DNA of 9,270 nucleotides. Source: Anaerolineae bacterium (GTDB taxonomy: Bacteria > Chloroflexota > Anaerolineae > SpSt-313). Below the pieces are notes generated by a model that worked only from the letters and a program-made list of their open reading frames with translations, made no database searches and was not told the origin of the DNA. Shown in pieces: positions 1 through 5,833 of this stretch. Numbering within the stretch: position 1 is the first letter of the stretch; each line of letters opens with the position of its first letter. The translations under genes were made by a program, and so were the position numbers. The DNA is taken from NCBI GenBank assembly GCA_023511475.1, contig JAIMBM010000080.1, positions 1 through 9,270 on the forward strand, in the 5' to 3' direction.

Positions 1-877
1 CGCGTTTGGCAAAGTCCTTTACTTTGTCAGGACCGATGTCCAGTCCCACCCGCGCCACGCAGTTGTTTTTGCCTTCCACCATGGCCTGCCGGATACTTCC
101 CACTCCCAGTTTTTCAATCTCCTCGCGGGGAGCGTAATTTTTCTCCATCTCTTCGTATTTTCTGGTAAGCTTGTTGCGCAGGGCACGCACCGGGTGCCCG
201 GTAGATGCTCCGGTGACTGCTGTATCGCGGTCCTTGGCCTTGATTACAAATTCTTTAACCTTAAGAGGAATGGTACATTCCGCCGCGCACATGAAGCGGG
301 TGCCCATCTGAACGCCAACCGCTCCAAGGGCCAGGGCGGCCACCAGGCCCCTGCCGTTAAAGATGCCGCCGGCGGCAATCACTGGAATATCGACAGCGTC
401 CACCACCTGGGGCACCAGAGCCATGGTGGTCAATTCCCCAATATGCCCCCCGGATTCCATCCCTTCCGCGATCAGGGCATCCACCCCGCCGCGGGTCAAC
501 CTTTTGGCCAGGGCCACCGAGGAAACCACTGGTATTACTTTGGTCCCCAATTCTTTTAGTGCCGGTACGTACTTGCCGGGATTACCCGCTCCGGTGGTGA
601 CCACGGCCACCGGCTCTTCCCGTAAGACGGCCATGACTTCCTCCACGAAGGGAGAATGCAGCATGACGTTCACGCCGAAAGGCTTTTTCGTCAGTTGTCT
701 GGCCTTATAAAGCTGCTCCCGGAGCCAGTCCGGAGGCGCCGCGCCGGAACCGATGACACCCAATCCCCCGGCTTCGGAAACTGCCGCGGCCAGTTCGGCA
801 GTGGACACCCATGCCATGCCGCCCTGAATAATGGGATATTCTATCCCAAGCAAGTCACATAACGCGGTACGGATCAA
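1..877 (-). CDS. fabK: Enoyl-[acyl-carrier-protein] reductase II (FabK), partial at left edge
   Basis: This is an FMN-dependent enoyl-ACP reductase of the FabK/nitronate monooxygenase TIM-barrel family, which reduces the trans-2-enoyl-ACP double bond in the last step of each fatty acid elongation cycle in the cytoplasm. The frame is open from 877 to the edge (292 codons, against about 310-320 for the family), so only the C-terminus is missing. Visible motifs are GIEYPIIQGGMAWVS (residues 11-25), AGGLGVIGSG (36-45), GVNVML (68-73) and EGMESGGHIGEL (138-149). His145 sits where pneumococcal FabK has its catalytic His144; then come PVIAAGGI and GTRFM, parts of the flavin phosphate site. The start is inferred to be TTG at 875-877, giving MIRTALCDLLGIEYP, with a purine-rich GGGGGCGGAAGG just upstream; no in-frame ATG precedes residue 21. 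It follows fabH in the same direction, a sensible pairing. Base composition is clearly lower in GC than the rest of the window. A nitronate monooxygenase is the alternative, but the HIGEL region and the fabH neighbour favour FabK. Confidence 0.9.
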   Translation of the reverse strand, partial: MIRTALCDLLGIEYPIIQGGMAWVSTAELAAAVSEAGGLGVIGSGAAPPDWLREQLYKARQLTKKPFGVNVMLHSPFVEEVMAVLREEPVAVVTTGAGNPGKYVPALKELGTKVIPVVSSVALAKRLTRGGVDALIAEGMESGGHIGELTTMALVPQVVDAVDIPVIAAGGIFNGRGLVAALALGAVGVQMGTRFMCAAECTIPLKVKEFVIKAKDRDTAVTGASTGHPVRALRNKLTRKYEEMEKNYAPREEIEKLGVGSIRQAMVEGKNNCVARVGLDIGPDKVKDFAKR

Positions 878-1038
878 TACCTTCCGCCCCCTGTATCAAG
901 ATTTGCGTACGTGTTCATCGAAAGTTGCCGCATGATTACGGTTCCGCCCCCAGCCGCTCCGGCGTTCCACGACAGCCCGGTACACGAAGCTTTCGCCGTT
1001 CGTGGCGCCCGGCCGCTGCCTGAAGGGGCGCTTATGTC
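878..1038. other. fabH-fabK gap with composition break and direct repeat
   Basis: No gene is seen in these 161 bases. Base composition changes from GC-rich on the fabH side to moderate GC on the fabK side within about 880-960. A perfect 10-base direct repeat, TTCCGCCCCC, occurs at 882-891 and again at 942-951, exactly 60 bases apart. The left copy forms part of the purine-rich sequence just before the fabK start on the minus strand. A modest inverted repeat, CACGAA at 983-988 and TTCGTG at 999-1004, lies 35 bases after the fabH stop. It could be a weak terminator stem, but no T-run follows it. I see no convincing promoter for fabK here. Confidence 0.55.
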
Positions 1039-2067
1039 TTACCATTTTATGACCATTGCCCCCCAGGTCAAGCCGGCTCCGAAGCCCACCATGGCAATGT
1101 GGTCCCCCTTCTTGATCTTGCCGCCATGCACGGCCTCTTCCAGGGCCAGAGGAATGGAGGCCGTGGAAGTGTTGCCGTAGCGGTCGATGGTGCAGATGAA
1201 CCGCTCGATGGGCAGGTGCATCGCCCGGGCCACGGCCTCCAGGATCCGCTGGTTGGCCTGGTGCGGCACGATCCACGTGACCTCGTCCAGCGTCAGCCCG
1301 GCCTTGCGGGTGACTTCCTCGATGACCTCGGGCACCACGCGGACGGCCAGCTTGAACAACGTGCGGCCGTCCATGCGGGGATAGTGGAGCCGCTGGGCCA
1401 GGACCTCCTCGGTGATCGGCATGCGGCTGCCGCCGGCGGGCAGCTTCAGCATGTCGCCGGCACCCCCGTCGGCGTGAGCGACCGAGGCCAGCACCCCTGC
1501 GCCGCTGGTGGACGGCCCCATCACTACCGCGCCGGCGCCGTCCCCGACCAGCACGCACAGGCTCCGGTCCGTCCAGTCCACCAGCTTGGAGAGCACCTCG
1601 GCGCCCACCACCAGCGCGTGCCGGACCAGGCCCGCTTCGATCATCTGCGCGGCCGTGATCATGGCGCAGAGGAAGCTCGAGCAGGCGGCCAGCACGTCGC
1701 ACGCGCCGGCGCGCCTGGCCCCGATGCGCTCCTGGATCAGGCAGGCGGTGGCCGGGAACAGCATGTCCGGCGTCGTGGTCGCGCAGAGGATGAGGTCCAG
1801 ATCGGCGGGGCGGAGATTGGCGTCGCGCAGCGCGTCGAGACAGGCGGGCACCGCCAGGTCCGAGGCGGCCTGGTCGGGCGCGGCGATGTGCCGCGTCCGG
1901 ATGCCGGTGCGCTCCACGATCCACTCGTCCGACGTGTCGACCCGCGTGGCCAGCTCGTGGTTGTCCAGCAGTCGCGGCGGGACGTAGATGCCGAGGCCAA
2001 GCACTGCCGCACGGACGGTCGTCTGCGGGGGTACGACCCGTTCGGGCGCGGTATACGTTTGCTGCAT
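1039..2067 (-). CDS. fabH: Beta-ketoacyl-ACP synthase III (FabH)
   Basis: FabH condenses an acyl-CoA primer with malonyl-ACP to start type II fatty acid synthesis in the cytoplasm. The 342-residue product is slightly longer than the E. coli enzyme (about 317) because of an N-terminal extension of roughly 20 residues before AVLGLGIYVPPRLLDN. The thiolase-fold catalytic triad is complete: Cys129 in CDVLAACSSF, His269 in WIVPHQANQ and Asn299 in RYGNTSTAS. TSDEWIVERTGIRTRHIA (residues 45-62) and the C-terminal GFGAGLTWGA are also typical. The ATG at 2067 is the only ATG before the core fold, but no Shine-Dalgarno precedes it; the upstream bases are AATTAACACAAACT. A GTG inside the extension, or leaderless translation, is possible. 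The stop is TAA. fabK follows in the same direction after 161 bases. A FabH-like synthase for a secondary metabolite cannot be excluded, but nothing nearby suggests one. Confidence 0.94.
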   Translation of the reverse strand: MQQTYTAPERVVPPQTTVRAAVLGLGIYVPPRLLDNHELATRVDTSDEWIVERTGIRTRHIAAPDQAASDLAVPACLDALRDANLRPADLDLILCATTTPDMLFPATACLIQERIGARRAGACDVLAACSSFLCAMITAAQMIEAGLVRHALVVGAEVLSKLVDWTDRSLCVLVGDGAGAVVMGPSTSGAGVLASVAHADGGAGDMLKLPAGGSRMPITEEVLAQRLHYPRMDGRTLFKLAVRVVPEVIEEVTRKAGLTLDEVTWIVPHQANQRILEAVARAMHLPIERFICTIDRYGNTSTASIPLALEEAVHGGKIKKGDHIAMVGFGAGLTWGAMVIKW

Positions 2068-2471
2068 AGTTTGTGTTAATTCGACAGCGGTAGCCTCGAT
2101 CCTCTCGCCTGCCTGTCGTGCCGTGCCCGGGGCCGATCGTGGTCTGAGCGCGCCGGCGCCTTGTCAACCAGGCCTTCGAGTTCGGACCAGGCGAGCCAGG
2201 CGGCGACCGGCGGCTGCCGCCGGAGAGGATCAGGCGGACGTTTGGTGGGCCATGACAACACGAACACCTGGCGCAGCCAGGTGTCCATCAGCCGGAACAC
2301 CTCGTAGTTGTCCAGCGTCACGATCACGATGGGTGCCTGCATGAAATGCCGGCTCCGGGCTGGCCAGGCCGGCTCCAGCGGGGTGTTAGGCGGGCAGGAT
2401 GCTCTCCGGTCACTGGAGAATCTCGTCCGCGACACATGGGAGGAACGCGACGGCCCTCCTGGCGGGAGCAT
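2068..2471. other. Gene-poor gap between permease gene and fabH
   Basis: These 404 bases contain no intact gene. A 131-codon frame on the minus strand opens immediately after the dppC-type stop codon, but most of its translation is arginine- and proline-rich with no family resemblance. Its central part is the regulator remnant described separately (2166-2342). A repeated octamer, CCGGCTCC, occurs at 2349-2356 and 2369-2376. A short inverted repeat, TCTCC/GGAGA with a seven-base loop, lies near 2403-2419. None of these is a clear terminator for the permease operon. A TTGACA hexamer on the minus strand near 2162-2167 could be a -35 element for fabH, but no good -10 sits at the right distance. 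Confidence 0.5.
2166..2342 (-). pseudogene. Remnant of a LuxR/MalT-type STAND ATPase regulator, two frameshifts
   Basis: The minus-strand translation from 2342 begins APIVIVTLDNYEVFRLMD and continues TWLRQVFV. This resembles the Walker B strand and following helix of the large ATP-binding transcription regulators of the LuxR/MalT kind, in which a hydrophobic strand ends in Asp and runs into VFR-L-D-WLR. After QVFV the resemblance moves to another frame: 2219-2248 reads PPNVRLILSG. It then returns to the first frame as QPPVAAWLAWSELEGLV, ending near 2166. The family order is WLR, then a P-x-NVRLILSGR-x-PP strand, then a W. So one insertion (or two-base loss) near 2250 and a one-base loss near 2219 together restore the frame. 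Only about 59 codons are recognisable, with no P-loop and no helix-turn-helix domain, so this is a decayed internal piece. Family recognition is from memory; the frame changes are read directly. Confidence 0.5.
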
Positions 2472-3383
2472 TTAGCGCGACAGCTGGACGTCCTTCTGCC
2501 GGGGGTCCAGCGCGTCCCGCAGCCCGTCGCCCACCAGGTTGAACGCCAGGACGGTCAGCGAGATCATTACGCCCGGCGCGATGGCGATCTGCGGGTAGGT
2601 GAGGATGAACGCGCGGCCGTCGGCCAGCATGCCGCCCCACGACGGCGTGGGCGGCTGCGCGCCCAGCCCCAGGAACGACAGGGCCGACTCCAGGAGGATG
2701 ACCCCGCCGATGCCGAGGCTGGCGATCACGATCACCGGGCTGAGGACGTTGGGCACGATGTGCCGGAGGATGATCCGGCCCACGCCGGCGCCGGCGGCCT
2801 GCGCCGCCAGGACGAACTCGCGCTCCCGCAGGCTGAGCACCTCGGCGCGCACCACCCGGGCGTACTGCGCCCAGGTCGTGAGCCCGATGATGACCACCAC
2901 CGTCACCAGGCTCGGGCCCAACACCGCGGCCAGCGTGATCAGCAGCACCAGCAGGGGATAGGCCATGAGGGTGTCGACCAGGCGCGAGAGCACAGCGTCC
3001 ACCACCCCGCCCAGGTAGCCCGCCGTGGCGCCGACCGCCACGCCGATCACCACGGCGATGCCGGTGGCCAGCAGGCCGACGATGAGCGCCACGCGCGTGC
3101 CGTGGATGATCCGGCTGAGCACGTCGCGGCCGATGTGGTCGAAGCCCAGGGGGTGGCTCCACGAAGGTGGCGCGCCCCGCATGCCCCGGAAGACCTCCTG
3201 GTAGGGGTAGGGCGCGAAGACGTCCGGGGCCGCGGCCAGCACCAGCAGGAGTAGGATGAACACCAGGCCGGCCACGCCCGGCCGGTAGCGCACGAAGCGC
3301 CGCCAGCCGCGGCTCCACTCCGAGCGGCGCGCGGCCTCCAGGCGGACGGGAGCCAGCGGGGCGACGCTCAGGTCCTCGCGCAT
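2472..3383 (-). CDS. ABC transporter permease, DppC/OppC family
   Basis: This is an inner-membrane permease subunit of a peptide/nickel-type ABC importer, expected to pair with the DppB-type protein encoded just upstream. The 303-residue product has the DppC layout. A cytoplasmic N-terminus with RRFVRYRPGVAGL precedes the first membrane segment (about 37-57), followed by HPLGFDHIGRDVLSRIIHG (77-95). The transmembrane core runs from about 98 to 175 and the EAA coupling loop is at about 181-212 (EVLSLREREFVLAAQAAGAG). LSFLGLGAQPPTPSWGGML is at 235-253 and the C-terminal FNLVGDGLRDALDPR at 281-295. It starts four bases after the stop of the upstream permease gene, with no strong Shine-Dalgarno, which suggests translational coupling. 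The stop is TAA. The usual ATPase genes (DppD/DppF type) do not follow; a decayed regulator fragment and fabH come next. The substrate cannot be told from a permease alone and could be dipeptides, oligopeptides, nickel or glycans. Confidence 0.93.
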   Translation of the reverse strand: MREDLSVAPLAPVRLEAARRSEWSRGWRRFVRYRPGVAGLVFILLLLVLAAAPDVFAPYPYQEVFRGMRGAPPSWSHPLGFDHIGRDVLSRIIHGTRVALIVGLLATGIAVVIGVAVGATAGYLGGVVDAVLSRLVDTLMAYPLLVLLITLAAVLGPSLVTVVVIIGLTTWAQYARVVRAEVLSLREREFVLAAQAAGAGVGRIILRHIVPNVLSPVIVIASLGIGGVILLESALSFLGLGAQPPTPSWGGMLADGRAFILTYPQIAIAPGVMISLTVLAFNLVGDGLRDALDPRQKDVQLSR

Positions 3384-3387
3384 GAGG

Positions 3388-4314
3388 TCACCGGATGCGA
3401 ATCCGCGGGTCGATGAACCCGTACACGAGGTCGGTCGCCAGGTTGCCCAGCACCACCAGCACGCTCAGCAGCAGCACGATGGCCTGCACGACCTGGTAGT
3501 CGACCCGGTTGACCGACTCGATGAACAGCTGGCCCAGCCCCGGCAGGGCGAACACGGTCTCCACCACGATGGTGCCGCTGAGGATGAAGGCCAGGCGGTA
3601 GCCGATGACGGTGACGATGGGCAGCAGGGCGTTGCGCACGGCGTGTTTGAGGACCACGCCGCGCTCGGGCAGGCCCTTGGCCCGGGCGGTGCGCACGAAG
3701 TCCTCGCCCAGGGCATCGAGGACGGACGAGCGCATCAGGCGCGCCAGCAGCGCCAGCTGGCTGGAGACGATCACCGCCACCGGGAGGACGTACCCCTGCC
3801 ATCCGGGCAGTCCGAACGGGGGCAGCCAGCGCAGTACCAGCGAGAAGATCACGATGAACATCAGGCCGACCCAGAAGTTGGGCAGGGCCACGCCGACGGT
3901 GGTGCTCACCATGATGGCGTAGTCGAACAGCGAGTAGCGTCGGACCGCGGCCACGATGCCGGCCGGCAGCGCCAGGGCCACGGACAGCGCGAACGCCACC
4001 AGGTTGAGGGTGATGGTGACCGAGGCGGCCTCGGCGATCATGGTGCGCACGGGCACCCCGCTGCGGACCACCGACTCGCCGAACTCGCCGCGGGCCATGT
4101 TGCCGACCCAGCGCAGGTACTGCTCGTGCAGCGGGCGGTCCAGACCCCACCGGGCTCGGATCAGGTCGATCTGCTCCTGGGTGATGTGGGCTTCGCCGAT
4201 CAGCAACGAGATGGGGTCGCCGGGGATGAGGTGCATCATGGCGAAGGTACCCACGCTGACCAGGAAGATCACCAGCAGACCCTGGAGCACGCGGCTGACG
4301 AGGTAGCGCTGCAT
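3388..4314 (-). CDS. ABC transporter permease, DppB/OppB family
   Basis: This is the first permease of the pair, forming a heterodimeric membrane channel with the DppC-type protein. The 308 residues show the standard DppB features. The N-terminus is MQRYLVSRVLQGLLVIFLVS with the first membrane helix, followed by the MMHLIPGDP motif (26-34). The periplasmic LIRARWGLDRPLHEQYLRWV region is at 51-70 and GEFGESV at 76-82. Several hydrophobic segments lie between about 100 and 190. The EAA loop is at about 198-231 (DALGEDFVRTARAKGLPERG) and the C-terminal GFIDPRIR at 299-306. The ATG at 4314 is preceded by AGGA at eight bases' distance. The stop TGA is separated by four bases from the next gene, so the two are one operon. 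A gene for the substrate-binding protein would normally lie upstream, but that position holds a 305-base non-coding stretch with the G15/C15 palindrome. Confidence 0.93.
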   Translation of the reverse strand: MQRYLVSRVLQGLLVIFLVSVGTFAMMHLIPGDPISLLIGEAHITQEQIDLIRARWGLDRPLHEQYLRWVGNMARGEFGESVVRSGVPVRTMIAEAASVTITLNLVAFALSVALALPAGIVAAVRRYSLFDYAIMVSTTVGVALPNFWVGLMFIVIFSLVLRWLPPFGLPGWQGYVLPVAVIVSSQLALLARLMRSSVLDALGEDFVRTARAKGLPERGVVLKHAVRNALLPIVTVIGYRLAFILSGTIVVETVFALPGLGQLFIESVNRVDYQVVQAIVLLLSVLVVLGNLATDLVYGFIDPRIRIR

Positions 4315-4416
4315 CTAGCAGTTCCTGCGCGGGGCCACGCGAGGGTGTGGGGGCACGCGGTCCATCTGGCGGTGGCGTAGCACGGCGGGCACCGGCGGGT
4401 GGCAAGGTGCGGGGCC

Positions 4417-4469
4417 GGGGGTTGGGGGGGGGGGGGGGCCGCCCCCCCCCCCCCCCACCAACCCCTACC
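4417..4469. repeat. Long G15/C15 palindrome with extended arms
   Basis: Fifteen G (4424-4438) are followed by CCG (4439-4441) and then fifteen C (4442-4456), so the two homopolymers can form a perfect 15-base-pair stem with a three-base loop. Complementarity continues outward: GGGGGTT stands on the left (4417-4423) and ACCAACCCC on the right (4457-4465), allowing for a small bulge. CCCCTACC ends the right arm at 4462-4469. The G-rich strand could also form a G-quadruplex. The element lies between the end of the URO-D-family gene and the permease operon. It could be a genuine slippery tract, a member of a palindromic repeat family, or a sequencing or assembly artefact; the sequence alone does not decide. 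Confidence 0.85.
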
Positions 4470-4553
4470 TAAGGCCTTGGCCGGGAAGTGGCGGAGCGGA
4501 ACGCCCGGCTGCCGCCCGGGCTGAGCGCCTGAAGGGGCGGGCGCGCCGGGGCG

Positions 4554-4577
4554 CACCCGTCCTAAACCACCCGTCCT
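4554..4577. repeat. Tandem-like 10-base direct repeat
   Basis: CACCCGTCCT occurs at 4554-4563 and again at 4568-4577, a 14-base period with AAAC between the copies. It lies in the non-coding stretch downstream of the URO-D-family gene. Its role is unknown: it could be a short duplication or a protein-binding pair on one face of the helix. Confidence 0.5.
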
Positions 4578-4596
4578 CCGCCACCCCTGCGCGCAA

Positions 4597-4613
4597 CAGG
4601 CGCCTGACGCCTG
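4597..4613 (-). terminator. Hairpin just after the URO-D-family stop codon
   Basis: CAGGCG (4597-4602) and CGCCTG (4608-4613) form a six-base-pair stem with a five-base loop, starting six bases downstream of the TAG stop on the minus strand. The inner CAGGCGCCTG is itself a perfect palindrome. No T-run follows, so this is not a classical intrinsic terminator. It could slow or stop transcription, protect the 3' end, or belong to a dispersed repeat family (see findings). Confidence 0.4.
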
Positions 4614-4619
4614 CAGCCC

Positions 4620-5726
4620 CTACACCGCTATCGGATAGGTGCCCCACTCCAGGCAGGTCAGCCGCATGGCCTGGTAGTTGGCGAGCGGCACATACTCTGG
4701 CACCGAGTTCCCGCTGCCGAGGCAGTAGCCACCGCCCGGGGCGACCTCGCGCAGCAGCCGCCTGACCTCCGCGGCCACTTCCTCCGGAGTCCCCAGGGAC
4801 AGCGGATAGGCAAGGTCGAGGTTGCCCATGAGGGCCAGGCGCCCGCCGTAGCGGCGCTTCAGGGCCACGATGTCCATGGCCTTGGCCTCGATCGGGTGCA
4901 AGGCATTGAAGCCGCAGCCGATGAGGTCCTCGATCACCTCGGTCACGTCGCCATCGGAGTGAAAGATCCAGGGCAGGCCGCGGGCGGCGCACTCCTCCCC
5001 CATGCGGCGCAGCCAGGGAAAGAGGTAGCGCCGGAGGTACTCGGGCGCGATCATGAGGCCGCCGGTGTAGGCAATGTCGTCGGGCCACCAGACGGCCCCC
5101 AGTTGCGGAAGGGCGAGCACCCGGCGAAAGATGGCCAGCTGGATCGTGCCGATGCGCTCGAACAGGGCCTCGACCAGGGCGGGATCATCGCGCAGGGCAA
5201 AGCAAAAGGTCTCGAACCCCATGAGCTCCCACACCGGGGTAAAGATGTGCCCCTGGTAGGCGACGATCTTCATTCCAGGAGGCAGCACGGCGGCGATCTC
5301 TCGGAAGGCGGCGGCGTTGTCGAACTCTTCCGGCTCGGGCCAGGGGAAACGCTCCAGCGCCTCCCGGCTGGTGATGATGCCCCGCCCCTCCTCCGCCCAA
5401 TCGCGGCGCAGCTCGGCATCCGAGAGCACCCCGTAGCGGGCCCGCCCGATGCGCCGGTTTCTGAGGAGGAGGGCCTGCCGCTCGTCGGTCGCCTCCTTCT
5501 CCCCTGCGAGGCCGTAGGCCGTCATGAGGCGGAGACCGGTCTGCACGGGCACAAAGTCGTAGCCGGCTGTAGCCCAGAAATCGACCTCGTCCTGCGCGCT
5601 CCGGATCGGGCGCCCGAGGACGGCCTCCTTGATGCCGGTGTCGATCGAGGCCTCGGCGAGGGGGACGCGGTCTGGCTCGCCCTCACAGAGGACGGCGGTG
5701 CGGAAGCGGCGAAAGTCGGGGCCCAT
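4620..5726 (-). CDS. Uroporphyrinogen decarboxylase family protein (methyltransferase-like)
   Basis: The 368-residue product has the URO-D TIM-barrel fold family signature that is shared by HemE and by corrinoid/zinc methyltransferases such as MtaA and CmuA. In order: DRVPLAEASIDTGIKEAVLGRP (19-40), YQGHIFTPVWELMGFETF (157-174), WWPDDIAYTGGLMIAPEYLRRYLFP (213-237), FHSDGDV (255-261), ALHPIEAKAMD (275-285), MGNLD (300-304) and GGGYCLGSGNSVPEYVP (331-347). The N-terminal RQAGR-type arginines of true HemE are absent, so heme synthesis is unlikely. The HxC zinc pair of MtaA-type enzymes reads His256-Ser-Asp258 here, with Cys335 later, so metal binding may differ. The ATG at 5726 has AAAGGA nine bases upstream. 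A longer open frame reaching 6152 is rejected because it runs through the upstream gene. A promoter-like sequence precedes it. The substrate is unknown. The stop is TAG, followed by a hairpin. Confidence 0.88.
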   Translation of the reverse strand: MGPDFRRFRTAVLCEGEPDRVPLAEASIDTGIKEAVLGRPIRSAQDEVDFWATAGYDFVPVQTGLRLMTAYGLAGEKEATDERQALLLRNRRIGRARYGVLSDAELRRDWAEEGRGIITSREALERFPWPEPEEFDNAAAFREIAAVLPPGMKIVAYQGHIFTPVWELMGFETFCFALRDDPALVEALFERIGTIQLAIFRRVLALPQLGAVWWPDDIAYTGGLMIAPEYLRRYLFPWLRRMGEECAARGLPWIFHSDGDVTEVIEDLIGCGFNALHPIEAKAMDIVALKRRYGGRLALMGNLDLAYPLSLGTPEEVAAEVRRLLREVAPGGGYCLGSGNSVPEYVPLANYQAMRLTCLEWGTYPIAV

Positions 5727-5768
5727 CTCAGACCATCCTTTCGCAGGGGCACAGGCAGCGTTGGGAAT

Positions 5769-5796
5769 TTTATACCGGGCGAAGCGTCCCGGGCAA
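5769..5796 (-). promoter_or_regulatory. Candidate sigma-70 promoter for the URO-D-family gene
   Basis: On the minus strand TTGCCC (5791-5796, four of six consensus bases) and TATAAA (5769-5774, five of six) are separated by 16 bases. The AT-rich TATAAAATT stands out in an otherwise GC-rich gap. Transcription would begin near 5761, giving a short leader of about 35 bases before the ATG at 5726. This suggests the gene can be transcribed independently of the leuS/alkD-like pair upstream. Confidence 0.5.
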
Positions 5797-5833
5797 ATGG
5801 CGTGCCCTGCGCGGGTGCCTGCGGGTTTGGGTG

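Larger units (their letters stand above)
4315..4619. other. Non-coding gap upstream of the permease operon
   Basis: These 305 bases are very GC-rich and contain no credible gene; the frames crossing it have proline/arginine-rich translations with homopolymer runs. Several structured elements are listed separately: the G15/C15 palindrome, a direct repeat of CACCCGTCCT, and the hairpin after the URO-D-family stop codon. There is also a six-base-pair inverted repeat, GCCCGG at 4503-4508 and CCGGGC at 4516-4521 with a seven-base loop. No credible sigma-70 promoter was found for the permease operon, although one would be expected here. Confidence 0.6.

Noticed and set aside
194..710. Short plus-strand frames in the first 900 bases
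   Set aside because: They lie opposite fabK, whose uninterrupted minus-strand frame carries all the family motifs.
896..2167. Minus-strand open frame of 423 codons overlapping fabH
   Set aside because: It is a shifted-frame shadow of fabH, whose own frame contains the full Cys-His-Asn triad.
2410..4405. Other long frames on both strands across the permease genes
   Set aside because: They are shadows of two well-supported membrane proteins in GC-rich DNA, with arginine/proline-rich translations and no domain signature.
4465..5088. Minus-strand open frame of 207 codons running past the URO-D-family stop
   Set aside because: It is an alternate-frame shadow of the URO-D-family gene with an arginine-rich, low-complexity translation.
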